Source: Dissulfurirhabdus thermomarina
Lineage (GTDB): Bacteria > Desulfobacterota > Dissulfuribacteria > Dissulfuribacterales > Dissulfurirhabdaceae
Direction: 5' to 3'
Assembly: GCF_012979235.1 (NCBI RefSeq)
Contig: NZ_JAATWC010000008.1
Span: forward strand, 56,789 to 120,788
Length of the DNA: 64,000 nt
Below the pieces are notes generated by a model. The model was not told where the DNA came from. It saw only the letters and a program-made list of their open reading frames with translations, and did not search any database. Position numbers and translations under genes: made by a program. Shown here one piece after another: positions 42,741-51,824 of the stretch. Position 1 is the first letter of the stretch. Every line of letters starts with the position of its first letter.

Positions 42741-43979
42741 TCAGGTTCTTCCCGTGAAGGGGAGGTACGTCACGGCCCGGAGCCGGATGAGCCGGGCGGC
42801 GAGGTCTTCCACCTCCGGCCAGGCCAGGCCCGCTTCTTCCCCGATCTGCGAGAGGGTGCGCCGTCCGTCCATGAGGGCCCAGGCGGCGGCCGCGCCCGGT
42901 TCCGGGCACTGCCGGAGGAGCGGGAGCGGCACCAGTTCCGGCCGCGGGCGGAAGGGGTCGTCCGGCCCCGCGGGGAGGTCCGGGTCGCCGAAGTAGGCGA
43001 AGAGGGGGGGCTCGGCCCCGTACTTCGCGCGGCACACGTAGCGGTAGGCCGAGAAGGCCGCCTCGATCCCCTGGCCCAGGGCCACCGCCGCCGAGAAGGG
43101 CGGGCCGGTGCAGTCGCCGGCGGCGAAGAGACCCGGCCGCCGCGTGCGGCCCCTCGAGTCGGCGCGGACGAAGCCGGCGGGCCCGGCAGGCTGCCCGGGG
43201 AGCCGGTCCGCCCTCCGGCATTCCAGGCTGTTGAATTCCACCACGACGAGGTCGGTCTCGAGGACCTGGACCCGTCCCTCGGCATCGCGGTAGCAGAGGC
43301 CCGAGACGCGGCCGCCGCCCTCGAGCCCGGCCAGGCGCCCCGCGTGGAGCGGGAGCCCGCCGGCTTCGGGCGGATCTTCCCCGGCCGCGGGCACGAAGAG
43401 CCGCGTGCGGGGGTTCATGGCCCGGAGCCTGGGCCAGAGGCGTGAGACTTCCATGCTCCCCAGCACCACCGGGGCCCGCGCCCGGGAGAGGTGTTCCTCG
43501 AGGCGGGCGAAGACCAGCCTGCGGCTGCCGAAGGTGGCGGTCACCCCGCGTTCCCAGAAGTCGGCGAGGTTCCGGAGATCCATCATCCCCGTGGCGAGGA
43601 TCACCGAGAGGGCGCGGAGGACGCGGCCGTCTTCCAGCCGGAGGCGCCAGGTGCCGCGTCTCCGGTGGAGGGCGGTCACCCGGGCGGCGATCCTCGGGGC
43701 GGGCCAGCGGGCGAGGTCCGCCGTGAGCCGTTCCACCAGGCCGCCGGAGGGAAAGGCCAGCGAGGGGCCGGTGAGGATGCTGTTGCCCAGGGCGGCGAGG
43801 CCCCCTGCGGGCCCGGAATTGACCAGGGCAACGGAGACCGGGACGGCGGGGTGGGTCTTCTGCCACCGGAGGCGGACGGCGGCCGCCAGCCCGGCCGGCC
43901 CGGCGCCGACCACTGCGACGTCCACGTCCCACCCCCCCGCCGGGGGCCAGGAGAGCTCGGGGAAGGAGGAGGGGGTCAT
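42741..43979 (-). CDS. Thioredoxin-reductase-like flavoprotein without CxxC, with C-terminal helical domain
   Basis: A 412-residue FAD enzyme. FAD motif VAVVGAGPAGLAAAVRLRW, then GGLAALGNSILTGPSLAFPSGG, VILATGMMDLRNLADF and the late FAD motif RRPGLFAAGDCTGPPFSAAVALGQG. It resembles thioredoxin or ferredoxin-NADP reductases but has no CxxC pair. The last 75 residues (ALMDGRRTLSQIGEEAGLAWPEVEDLAARLIRL, given as DGRRTLSQIGEEAGL and PEVEDLAARLIRL) look like a small winged-helix or PqqD-like domain. ATG at 43979 follows GGAG by six bases. It converges with korB; a partner is not evident. The 255-base stretch upstream to 44234 shows no gene. Confidence 0.75.
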   Translation of the reverse strand: MTPSSFPELSWPPAGGWDVDVAVVGAGPAGLAAAVRLRWQKTHPAVPVSVALVNSGPAGGLAALGNSILTGPSLAFPSGGLVERLTADLARWPAPRIAARVTALHRRRGTWRLRLEDGRVLRALSVILATGMMDLRNLADFWERGVTATFGSRRLVFARLEEHLSRARAPVVLGSMEVSRLWPRLRAMNPRTRLFVPAAGEDPPEAGGLPLHAGRLAGLEGGGRVSGLCYRDAEGRVQVLETDLVVVEFNSLECRRADRLPGQPAGPAGFVRADSRGRTRRPGLFAAGDCTGPPFSAAVALGQGIEAAFSAYRYVCRAKYGAEPPLFAYFGDPDLPAGPDDPFRPRPELVPLPLLRQCPEPGAAAAWALMDGRRTLSQIGEEAGLAWPEVEDLAARLIRLRAVTYLPFTGRT

Positions 43980-44234
43980 GAGGTGCTCCACATGCGGGTG
44001 CCGAGTGGCAGGGGTTCGATGTGATGACACGACGGGGGCCAAGGGCGATGGATGTTCGGGGGTCGTTTTTTGTGGCTTTGTGTTCGGCTGCCGGCGTTTT
44101 CGGGTGCGAAGGACGGCCCGGGGAGTCTGGCCAGAGGATCTTCGATGGCGACTTGCATCTTGGCGGCAAGGATCGGAAGGCCACGGGCCAGCATTTCAGA
44201 TACAGATATGGGTGTTGCCTCCATAGAGGAACAC

Positions 44235-45269
44235 TCAACCGTCGTCCCGACCCGCTAGGACCTCTTTGAGCACGGCGAGGTAACGTGTGGCGTTGCGCTC
44301 CTCGCTGAATTCGCTTACGGCGCGGACGCGGCCCCTTTCTCCCATGGCCCGGCACAGGTCCCGATCCACGGCCAGTCTGCGGCAGGCCTCGACAAAGGCG
44401 CCGACGTCGCCGGTGGGGCAGAGGATGCCGGTTGCGCCGTCGACGACCAACTCGGGGATAGCGGTATTGTCAGAGGCGACCACGGGTTTCCCGCAGGCCA
44501 TGGCCTCCAGGGCCACGTAGCCGAATCCCTCGAAACGGGTGGGGAAAAGCAGGGCATCGCATCCCCGGTACTCCCGGAGTAGTTCCGCCTCGGAAAGTCT
44601 GCCCAGGGGCACCATGTTCTTCGGCCATGTGCCCTTGTTGCTGGATCGGAGGCCGGCGGTGAACCTAAGCTGGAAGTCGTCTCCGAGCTCGGCCATGATC
44701 GGGGCCAGGAGATCGGCCCCCTTGCGGCGGATGAGATTGCCGACGAAAAGCAGACGGAAGGGCCGCTCCTCTGTTCGGGCCGAATGGTCTGCGGAAACGT
44801 CCTCTCGGGGCGTGAAGCGTTCGGTCGGAAGCCAGAGAGGAATAGCCAGGACCCCCCCTAAGCCGAAGGCTTGCCTCAGGCTGCTGGCGGTGTATTCGCT
44901 GACAGCCACCACCCGGTCCGCAGCCCTGAAGGAAGCGGCCTCGAACCGCCGGATCAGGGCGGTGTGGTAGATGTGCTGGGCCAGATTCTTGTAGGGTCTG
45001 AGTGCCGGGTCGAGGACACAGTGGTGTTCCACGACGACCAGGGGGATGCCGGGACGCTTGAAGGCAAAGGCGTTCCAGGAGTTTGCGAGCACAATATCGG
45101 TGTTCTTGGGGGGCGCCACCCGGGAGAGCAGGAAGGGGGCCTGCTCAAAAAGGTGGTCGAACCACGACACTTCGACATCCACCCCCAACCGCATGAGTGC
45201 TGGGGCCAAGCGCTCGACGAAGACGTCGGCTCCGCTTCCCGTCCGCAACGTCGGCAGCCAGAGTTTCAT
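44235..45269 (-). CDS. Glycosyltransferase family 4 protein
   Basis: A 344-residue GT-B enzyme, last gene of the glycan island. Present are the glycine start of a GT4 (LPTLRTGSGADVFVERLAPAL), a mid segment with AADRVVAVSEYTASSL, the donor-domain strand RLLFVGNLIRRKGADLL, and the nucleotide-sugar signature FPTRFEGFGYVALEAMACGKPVVAS. It transfers a sugar from a nucleotide donor to the growing glycan. ATG at 45269 follows GAGGG. The sequence is still mostly GC-rich compared with the genes upstream. Confidence 0.88.
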   Translation of the reverse strand: MKLWLPTLRTGSGADVFVERLAPALMRLGVDVEVSWFDHLFEQAPFLLSRVAPPKNTDIVLANSWNAFAFKRPGIPLVVVEHHCVLDPALRPYKNLAQHIYHTALIRRFEAASFRAADRVVAVSEYTASSLRQAFGLGGVLAIPLWLPTERFTPREDVSADHSARTEERPFRLLFVGNLIRRKGADLLAPIMAELGDDFQLRFTAGLRSSNKGTWPKNMVPLGRLSEAELLREYRGCDALLFPTRFEGFGYVALEAMACGKPVVASDNTAIPELVVDGATGILCPTGDVGAFVEACRRLAVDRDLCRAMGERGRVRAVSEFSEERNATRYLAVLKEVLAGRDDG

Positions 45270-45409
45270 GTGGCTGCCCTCCGTGTTTCTGATGGCGTCG
45301 CCCCAGGTTGCCAAATGCCGATTCTTTGCGGATTTTTCCGTCGTTGCGACGTACTATTGGCCCGCCTCATGCGTTGCCATCTATTTGACCGTTTTTGCGG
45401 AGGCATCTA

Positions 45410-46279
45410 TTATTTCTTGCGTGGACGAACGGGCAAAGGGAACGGCGCAAGTCCGAAGGCTGCCAGAGGCGAAATGCTCCGATATTTAATGGCCCTGAAA
45501 AGAGCCCTGGCGCTCAAGACGAGGCTCTTACCCAGCAGGGCCCGAAAAACGTCCCAAAAGCCATCAGACAGGCAAAAAGAGAGGCGCCAATGAGCCCTGG
45601 CCATGTTGTATTCATAAAAGAAGGATCCCTTCCTTGTCGCGGCACTGCCCGCATGCTCAACGATCACCTCCTTGGCGAGGATGATCGGGACATTTTCCCG
45701 GGCCGCACGAAAACAATACTCTAAATCTTCCCCATACATGAAAAACGATTCGTCAAAGTAGCCGACCTTCTCCAAGAGATCTCGATCGAAGGCAAGGGCG
45801 CAACCGGTCAGATAAAAGAGGAAACCTTTTCCTTGCCACCAAGGCCTCTCGGTGATCAGGCCGAGATACTTGTGGTAATACCTCCCCCGGCAGACCTCTC
45901 CGCCCCAGGCAATGGCCGGCGCGATGAGACTCCCGGGGTGACGGGCAAAGGCGTCGGTGAGAACGGGCCCGGCGCCATCCAGCAGTACGGCATCATTGTT
46001 CAAGACCAGGAACCTGGAAAAACCATCGGAAAGCGCTTCGCGCAAGCCTAGATTGACGCCGGCGGCGAATCCGAGGTTCTCCGGCGGGGAAAGCAATATG
46101 ACGCCTTTATCTTCCCGGTACTTGTCCTGGAGTTTTTCTTTTTCTTTGAGGTCGGCTGAATTGTCGACGAGGTAGATGTTTGCTTCCAAGCTTCTTTTGA
46201 CGGAATTCACGCAGGCGAAGGTGGCTTCGCTTCCAAAATAATTAAGAATAATTACAGCGGTACTCGATTTATTAATCAC
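45410..46279 (-). CDS. Glycosyltransferase family 2 protein, rhamnosyltransferase-like
   Basis: A 289-residue GT-A enzyme: AVIILNYFGSEATFACVNSV, IYLVDNSAD, NLGFAAGVNLGLREAL, FLVLNNDAVLLDG (DxD equivalent) and GYFDESFFMYGEDLEYCFRA (ED motif), the WcaA/RfbF-type pattern. A hydrophobic C-terminal stretch follows (DVFRALLGKSLVLSARALFRA). It starts two bases after the stop of the next upstream gene, so they are co-transcribed. Confidence 0.88.
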   Translation of the reverse strand: MINKSSTAVIILNYFGSEATFACVNSVKRSLEANIYLVDNSADLKEKEKLQDKYREDKGVILLSPPENLGFAAGVNLGLREALSDGFSRFLVLNNDAVLLDGAGPVLTDAFARHPGSLIAPAIAWGGEVCRGRYYHKYLGLITERPWWQGKGFLFYLTGCALAFDRDLLEKVGYFDESFFMYGEDLEYCFRAARENVPIILAKEVIVEHAGSAATRKGSFFYEYNMARAHWRLSFCLSDGFWDVFRALLGKSLVLSARALFRAIKYRSISPLAAFGLAPFPLPVRPRKK

Positions 46280-46280
46280 G

Positions 46281-47204
46281 TTAAGGTTTCATGAATCTAA
46301 GGTAACGGGATATCTTTTTATAGAAAGAGTAAAATATATATGTAATAGGATAGCATTCCTTTATTATATTGCTTGCTTCCAAACGAAATGCTTCGTCAAC
46401 AATGCGTGAACTCATTCCCGAATCATTGAATATGGATACACATACCGGCACATAGACAAACTTTATATCCTTCTTGGCGTAAAGTCTCAAGTTGAGGGCA
46501 TAGTCGGCCAAAACCTTGTACCTGGTTTCAAAAGAAAATTCCTTGAATGCGAAAGAAGGATAAAATATGGCTTGATGTGGAATGTTTTTTGTTATAAGTT
46601 TTATCAAGTTAAACTTACCACCATACGTCTTCCCGCTGCTGGAAAACTCTACGTTCCCGTAATATAGATTTTTCGGATTGTCCATTATCTCGGCGAATTG
46701 CCCGAGGCAGTCGAGAAGTATGTCATCGGCGCCGAGAAATAATATCCAATCCCCGGAAGCCTTCTTGACGCCCTTGTTCATGGCGTCATATATTCCTTCA
46801 TCTTTTTCGCTTATCCAGTAGTCAATTCTGTTTTCATATTTCTTTATTATCTCTAATGTATTGTCTGTTGACTTTCCGTCAACAATAATGTATTCGATAT
46901 TTTTGTAAGATTGATCTAAAACACTTTTTATGGTCTTTTCTATTGTTCGTCCGCCGTTATAAACGACCGTGATGATCGAGATCAGCGGTTTGACAGGCCA
47001 GCGGCTTTTTTTGCGTCGTCCGGTGACGTTGAGGCCGCCCTCTTTTCTGGCCTCGTCAGCTGGCGTAGAAACAGAAGCCACGGGAATTCCTTGGGACAGG
47101 ATGTGTTGTCCTGGGGATTTTGCCATGCATTTTTGGTGATGTGCCTTTCGGTATTTCTCGAAGCCTGCATCTATCCGGGGTCGAGCAGCCCTACGCCGCG
47201 CCAT
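46281..47204 (-). CDS. Glycosyltransferase family 2 protein with a foreign-looking N-terminus
   Basis: A 307-residue frame. From residue 70 it is a typical WcaE/PGL-like GT2: LISIITVVYNGGRTIEKTI, SVLDQSYKNIEYIIVDGKSTDNT, EKDEGIYDAMNKGVKKASGDWILFLGADDIL. The first 65 residues do not look like a GT and are encoded by GC-richer DNA, while the GT part is AT-rich. The start at 47204 overlaps the upstream gene by 14 bases; an ATG at 47126 is an alternative. Confidence 0.82.
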   Translation of the reverse strand: MARRRAARPRIDAGFEKYRKAHHQKCMAKSPGQHILSQGIPVASVSTPADEARKEGGLNVTGRRKKSRWPVKPLISIITVVYNGGRTIEKTIKSVLDQSYKNIEYIIVDGKSTDNTLEIIKKYENRIDYWISEKDEGIYDAMNKGVKKASGDWILFLGADDILLDCLGQFAEIMDNPKNLYYGNVEFSSSGKTYGGKFNLIKLITKNIPHQAIFYPSFAFKEFSFETRYKVLADYALNLRLYAKKDIKFVYVPVCVSIFNDSGMSSRIVDEAFRLEASNIIKECYPITYIFYSFYKKISRYLRFMKP

Positions 47205-48447
47205 GCCTGCCCTGCTCTTCCTGCGCCTGCTTATACCAATCTATATACCGCGGTATTATGACTTTTTCACTGAAGCGGCTCACAGCCGCCGCCCTGGCGT
47301 GCGTGCGTAACATCCGGTGGCGTTCCCGGTCGACGAGTACCCAGCTGATCCCTTCGGCCAAGTCTTCGGTGTCGAACGCCCGGGCGAGGTAACCCGTGCG
47401 CTTGTGTTCGACGATGTCTGGCAGGCCGCAGGTGTCGAAGGCCACAACGGGAGTGCCGCAGGCCAAGGATTCCACACCGGTATTGGGCAGGTTGTCTTGG
47501 CGTGACGGGATCACCAAGACATCAGCGGCGTTATAGAGCAAGCACAGGCTGATGTCATCATGCAAGTGGCCGATGTAATGAACAGGGAAGCCGGGTTCCG
47601 GAGGCCTGTCCGGGGCCGGTTGGCCGAACACCACCAAATGCAGCTTTTCCATCTTTTCATGGAGGTGCGCCAGGGCGTCGAGCAGCAGGTCGAACCCCTT
47701 ACGCGGGTCACGCCCACCGTCCATGGAGCCGAACAGCACGAGCGGCGTGTCCGCCGGCAATCCCAAGAGTGACCGCGCCATCGCCTGGTCCAGCGGCCGC
47801 CAGCGGTCGATGTCGATGGGGTTGGGTACCACCGTCACCGGCCAACCATGCATCAGGGCGCTTTCGCGCACGCAATCAGCCAACCATCGGCTGGGCGTGG
47901 CGATGTGCAGCGGGCGGCGCCAGTGCGTGCGCTTTCGCCGCCAGGTCCAGCGGTTGAGGTCGAAACCGGATTCATGGGGCGGGCGATTGCCACGCCGGTA
48001 TCCCTCGCGCCAGCGGCAGTCCTCTGTGTAATGCTCCGCCCCGCAGAAGGCCCACATGTCGTGCAATGTCCAGACGATGGGTTTCCGGATACGAGCGAGG
48101 TCCGGGATCGAGAGCATTTCGCCGCAGATCCAGTGCAGGTGGACGACGTCGGCGTCGCCGGAGTTGATTCGGTCTGGCCATCGCGAGGGGAGAATGGCGG
48201 GCGAATGTAAGACCGGGTTACCTGTCCTGAGGATTCCCGTGGCCAAGGCGCCTACACGCGGGCGGAGAGCCGCCAGAGTTTTTCTCCATGTGCCAAGCGG
48301 ACCGCACACCGATGGTTCGTTCGAGTTGGCGTGATCCACGCATAAACGCGAGCGGAGGCCGTGCTTAAGCAAAGCATGATGGATTCGGTAGGCCGCGCGT
48401 GCTGCACCGCCGGAGAGGTCCGAGTAATTCAGGTGGTGAATGTTCAT
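47191..48447 (-). CDS. Glycosyltransferase family 4 protein
   Basis: A 418-residue GT-B enzyme: SDLSGGAARAAYRIHHALLKHG at the N-terminus, VVHLHWICGEMLSIPDLARI, WTLHDMWAFCGAEHY, the donor strand VLFGSMDGGRDPRKGFDLLL, and IPSRQDNLPNTGVESLACGTPVVAFD. The HDMWAFCGxxHY part is typical of WcaC/colanic-type transferases. Starts by ATGA overlap with the upstream methyltransferase. Confidence 0.9.
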   Translation of the reverse strand: MNIHHLNYSDLSGGAARAAYRIHHALLKHGLRSRLCVDHANSNEPSVCGPLGTWRKTLAALRPRVGALATGILRTGNPVLHSPAILPSRWPDRINSGDADVVHLHWICGEMLSIPDLARIRKPIVWTLHDMWAFCGAEHYTEDCRWREGYRRGNRPPHESGFDLNRWTWRRKRTHWRRPLHIATPSRWLADCVRESALMHGWPVTVVPNPIDIDRWRPLDQAMARSLLGLPADTPLVLFGSMDGGRDPRKGFDLLLDALAHLHEKMEKLHLVVFGQPAPDRPPEPGFPVHYIGHLHDDISLCLLYNAADVLVIPSRQDNLPNTGVESLACGTPVVAFDTCGLPDIVEHKRTGYLARAFDTEDLAEGISWVLVDRERHRMLRTHARAAAVSRFSEKVIIPRYIDWYKQAQEEQGRHGAA

Positions 48448-49277
48448 CCGGGTGATATCCACTTGGCGAGTCGGCCCAACTCCTGTCTTACGATGTTGAG
48501 AAGGGGGCCGATCCACTCTGAGACGCGTTCGGCGCGGCGGGCGGATTCCAGATCCAGTGTTGCATCCTTTCGAAAGACGAGTGCGTGTTCGGCTCCAGAG
48601 ATACTTTCCACAAAGGCCAGCCCCATGGCTTGCATCACATGGGGAAATGTGAACCGCAAATGGAATGTCTTGGGCAGATGGCACTGGATGACCGGATAGA
48701 AGCAGTTGGCAAAAATCGCGGTTCCACCGGGGCGTAGCAACGAGCACAATTCAAAGGCCTTTTTTACCGGATCTTCGAGGTGTTCCAAGACGTCCTGGGC
48801 GATCACCAGGTCGGGCAGAGAAATTTCCGAAAGACTTGTGACAAATTTGATCCTACGTTCATTTTTCAGCATGAACAATGCCAGTGCCGAAGGATACGGC
48901 TCGACAATCACCACCTCGGTTTGAGGGTCGTGGTGCACAATTTCTTGAGCCAGAGCGCTCAAACCACCCCCATAATCTACCACTAATTTCACGCCAAGGT
49001 TGTGAATGTATTTTGCGATGGATTGGCGGTGCCCCCGAGATGTGGGGTCGGACTGCGTAAAAAGACCGTTCATTAACCAGACAGGGTGGCTGTAAAATGC
49101 ATCAATTGGTTGCCCAGATAAGGGTCGAGAATTATCCAGGCTAAAGCTTTCCCAAATACGGTCTATCTCCTGCCAGACCCACTCAACGGAAGGGATCACC
49201 GTGGGGAGCGTCGCCAGATATTTTTTCGTCTGAATATCCAACCCTTCTTCAGGTATCCGTATGCCCCATATCTTCAT
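48444..49277 (-). CDS. SAM-dependent methyltransferase of the glycan cluster
   Basis: A 277-residue class I methyltransferase: VDYGGGLSALAQEIVHHD (motif I), VVIVEPYPSALAL (motif II acid), LVIAQDVLEHLEDPVKKAFEL and LLRPGGTAIFANCFY. Likely modifies a sugar or the chain end. ATG at 49277 fits the family better than one five codons upstream. Overlaps the GT4 gene by four bases. Confidence 0.85.
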   Translation of the reverse strand: MKIWGIRIPEEGLDIQTKKYLATLPTVIPSVEWVWQEIDRIWESFSLDNSRPLSGQPIDAFYSHPVWLMNGLFTQSDPTSRGHRQSIAKYIHNLGVKLVVDYGGGLSALAQEIVHHDPQTEVVIVEPYPSALALFMLKNERRIKFVTSLSEISLPDLVIAQDVLEHLEDPVKKAFELCSLLRPGGTAIFANCFYPVIQCHLPKTFHLRFTFPHVMQAMGLAFVESISGAEHALVFRKDATLDLESARRAERVSEWIGPLLNIVRQELGRLAKWISPG

Positions 49278-49305
49278 GCGAACTTGAACCACCTGGATTT
49301 TACTT

Positions 49306-50250
49306 CTACCTCTTGCTTAGTCCTGGAATATTTCCAGGAATAATTTCTTTTATTTTTCTGGCAATTCGCTTTTTTAGTCTTATGCTTCCACTAAATATGT
49401 TTCTTTCTGTAAATTCCTCTGCAAAATGTAGTTTATAAAATCCGCTTGGGTGGCTAAGCGGAAAGTCCATAGGCTGAACGGGGAGACAATGGAATGGCCC
49501 TTTGGACCTACAATTGGTAGCATCGTGCCCCACACCAATATTTGTCACAAGGTTTTTGGATGGAATTATGGTCATCATGTTATTTATCTGCATCGATAGG
49601 AACATTTTGTAATCCCAGTGATTCTTTCTTCCTTCATACATGTCGTTAAATAATCGTTTCCAGTATTTCTTTTCCATCTTGCTTCTGAAAACATGGTCAA
49701 ATCCATAAGTGAGGAATTCTGGCCAACTGGACATATCAAGGTCTACCAGCTGCCACGTCCTTTTCCATGTGGCCCACCCCCATATATGGTTATATTTTGA
49801 AAAATAATAGCTATAAGGGTAACTTTTCATGCCTGAAGTTATAAAGTTGTTTCCGCTGATCATCCCGATTCTGAGATCGTTTCTATATCTCTCCAGGAGT
49901 TCTTTGCAAAACATAAAGAATGATACGTCTGGAACGCAGTCATCTTCCAGTATGATCGCTTCGTCTACGTTTTGGAAAACCCAAGATATTCCATCGCTTG
50001 TGCATTTATAGCTTCCTTTGTTAGTTTCTGAGTAGTTTTTGTGCAGTTCACAATCCCAGTCTATAGAGTCGTCTATTATTTTTCGCGCTTTTGAGCAATT
50101 AACTACGTCTTCGTTATTGTCTTTTCGGGGCCCATCAGCCGTAACATATAGATATTTTGGCCTTACCTGTCTGAGGGCGTCTAATACCAATTTAATGGTT
50201 TCGGGCCTATTAAATATGTGTAATGAGACTGGCACATCAAATTCTTTCAT
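49306..50250 (-). CDS. Glycosyltransferase-like protein (GT-A fold)
   Basis: A 314-residue protein: PVSLHIFNRPETIKLVLDAL, LYVTADGPRKDN, then VFQNVDEAIILEDDCVPDVSFFMFCKELLE, split here as DEAIILEDDCVPD and FFMFCKELLERY, with the acidic metal-binding motif EDD, and NHIWGWATWKRTW. This matches proteins annotated as nucleotide-diphospho-sugar transferases or HlpA-like in O-antigen and EPS clusters. The DNA is AT-rich. Sugar unknown. Confidence 0.8.
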   Translation of the reverse strand: MKEFDVPVSLHIFNRPETIKLVLDALRQVRPKYLYVTADGPRKDNNEDVVNCSKARKIIDDSIDWDCELHKNYSETNKGSYKCTSDGISWVFQNVDEAIILEDDCVPDVSFFMFCKELLERYRNDLRIGMISGNNFITSGMKSYPYSYYFSKYNHIWGWATWKRTWQLVDLDMSSWPEFLTYGFDHVFRSKMEKKYWKRLFNDMYEGRKNHWDYKMFLSMQINNMMTIIPSKNLVTNIGVGHDATNCRSKGPFHCLPVQPMDFPLSHPSGFYKLHFAEEFTERNIFSGSIRLKKRIARKIKEIIPGNIPGLSKR

Positions 50251-50353
50251 TTATTGTAACCTTCTTGAATATTCTTTTTCGTGTTGCTTGTTTGCAATAT
50301 CATTCAGATTTTATCGTTTGTTTGGTGACATTTTGCGGCTACTTTGCTTGCGC

Positions 50354-51511
50354 CTAGCGCCAAAAGGATCTGCAAGGGATTTTGCTTTTGTCGCATCGGT
50401 ATGAATACTTGCGGGCAATATCTGACACTTCTTCCATTAGGCCGTCGTTTAAAGTTATTGGTTCTAGTCCGAGCTCTAAAAAGCGAGAATTCTCTACGTG
50501 CAGATCGTTTTCTTCGGCCTCATTTCTGGGGTTGGTGACATACTCTATTGGTACTCCTGTACGTTCAGATATCATCTTTGCCAAATCTCGAATACGGTGT
50601 GTTTCCGTCATCTGATTGAACACCTGAACACGTTCGCCTTCTTTGGGTGGGTTTTCAATTGCAATCTGGATGCATCGAACTGTATCTTGGATATGAATGA
50701 AGGCTCGAGTTTGTCCACCGGTACCATGAACCGTAAGTGGATAAGAAATGGCAGCCTGCATCAAAAAACGATTGAGAACCGTACCATAATCACCATCATA
50801 ATCAAATCTATTGATGAGTCTTTCGTCAAGTTTTGTCTCTAATGTTTGGGTCCCCCATACGATGCCTTGGTGCAAATCCGTAATACGGATCCCGTCATTT
50901 TTGTTATAATAAGCAAAAAGTAATTGGTCTTGAGTTTTTGTTAAGTGATAGATGCTTCCTGGGTCAGGTGGATAAAGGATGTCCCTTTCGATTGTGCGTC
51001 CATCAGACTGAACTTGTATTTTGAGGTAACCCTCTGGTATTTTCATTCCTGCTGATCCATATCCATAAACTCCCATGGTTCCCAAGTGCACAACATGTAT
51101 GTCCATATTGCTTTCCACTATTGCTGCTAGTATATTGTTAGTCGCGTTTATGTTATTGTTTACTGTGTAACGTTTGTGATAACTGCTCTTCATTGAGTAT
51201 GGCGCTGATCTCTGTTCAGCAAAGTGGATGATGGTATCTGGGTGCCAATGAATGATCAAGTTCAGTAGCCGGTGGTAATGCTTTGCTACGTTAAAATTAT
51301 AGAACTCAATTGTTTTTCCTGAAATTTCTTTCCATGTCTTAAGGCGTTCGCCTATTGGTCGAATTGGTGTCAGTGATTCACACTCAAGCTCAATGTCAAT
51401 TTTTCTTCTCACCAAGTTGTCTACAATCGCTATCTCATGCCCTAAATGTGATAAGTGGAGTGCGGTGGGCCAGCCGCAAAAGCCATCGCCGCCGAGTACC
51501 AATATGCGCAT
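50354..51511 (-). CDS. UDP-sulfoquinovose synthase-like NAD-dependent epimerase
   Basis: A 385-residue short-chain dehydrogenase closely following SqdB/SQD1: NAD motif LVLGGDGFCGWPTALHLSHLG, DNLVRRKIDIELECESLTPI, FAEQRSAPYSM, HLGTMGVYG, the catalytic GSIYHLTKTQD (Tyr and Lys), INRFDYDGDYGTVLNRFLMQAAI, PLTVHGTGGQTRAF and VFNQMTETHRI. SqdB makes UDP-sulfoquinovose from UDP-glucose and sulfite. No SqdX/SqdD-type lipid transferase was recognised nearby, so the product may go into the surface glycan. GAGGAGG precedes the ATG. A related epimerase activity on another UDP-sugar is the alternative. Confidence 0.9.
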   Translation of the reverse strand: MRILVLGGDGFCGWPTALHLSHLGHEIAIVDNLVRRKIDIELECESLTPIRPIGERLKTWKEISGKTIEFYNFNVAKHYHRLLNLIIHWHPDTIIHFAEQRSAPYSMKSSYHKRYTVNNNINATNNILAAIVESNMDIHVVHLGTMGVYGYGSAGMKIPEGYLKIQVQSDGRTIERDILYPPDPGSIYHLTKTQDQLLFAYYNKNDGIRITDLHQGIVWGTQTLETKLDERLINRFDYDGDYGTVLNRFLMQAAISYPLTVHGTGGQTRAFIHIQDTVRCIQIAIENPPKEGERVQVFNQMTETHRIRDLAKMISERTGVPIEYVTNPRNEAEENDLHVENSRFLELGLEPITLNDGLMEEVSDIARKYSYRCDKSKIPCRSFWR

Positions 51512-51522
51512 ATCAAACCTCC

Positions 51523-51693
51523 TCAGGATAGTTTGGGACTACACTCTGTGTCTCGGGGAAAGTGGTTCGCCCCGAAGCGAGCGATGTGCATCACAAGAAG
51601 TTCCTCATCTGTCATCTGACTAGGCAGCCGGATTGGCTCATTTGTCTCTTTTAGCTTCAGGAGGGTAAGGGGTGGATCTTTTCTAACAAACAT
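51523..51693 (-). CDS. Possible small protein upstream of the sqdB-like gene
   Basis: A 56-residue frame from ATG 51693 to TGA 51523, ending 11 bases before the sqdB-like start. It reads as a plausible protein (TLLKLKETNEPIRLP, MTDEELLVMHIARFGANHFP) with one late Cys. No clear ribosome site precedes it, so it could instead be the remains of a longer gene. No family recognised. The DNA from 51694 to 51824 has no gene; it contains three GGGACA(C) copies at 51740, 51754 and 51765. Confidence 0.45.
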   Translation of the reverse strand: MFVRKDPPLTLLKLKETNEPIRLPSQMTDEELLVMHIARFGANHFPRDTECSPKLS

Positions 51694-51824
51694 TGTTCAA
51701 GAGAAAGGGAACACCATATATCCGTATATCTGTTTTTGCGGGACACATTCTCTGGGACAACTCAGGGACACGGGTTCCATGTAAAAAAATTTTGCTTTTG
51801 TGTCTGGTATATATTTTTTGATAT

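Noticed and set aside
44043..44234. Small genes in the gap left of the glycan island
   Set aside because: Short frames exist on both strands but none has a ribosome site, protein-like composition or known motif.
51512..51824. Insertion sequence remnant in the glycan island
   Set aside because: No transposase motif or terminal inverted repeats could be found; only short GGGACA repeats are present.
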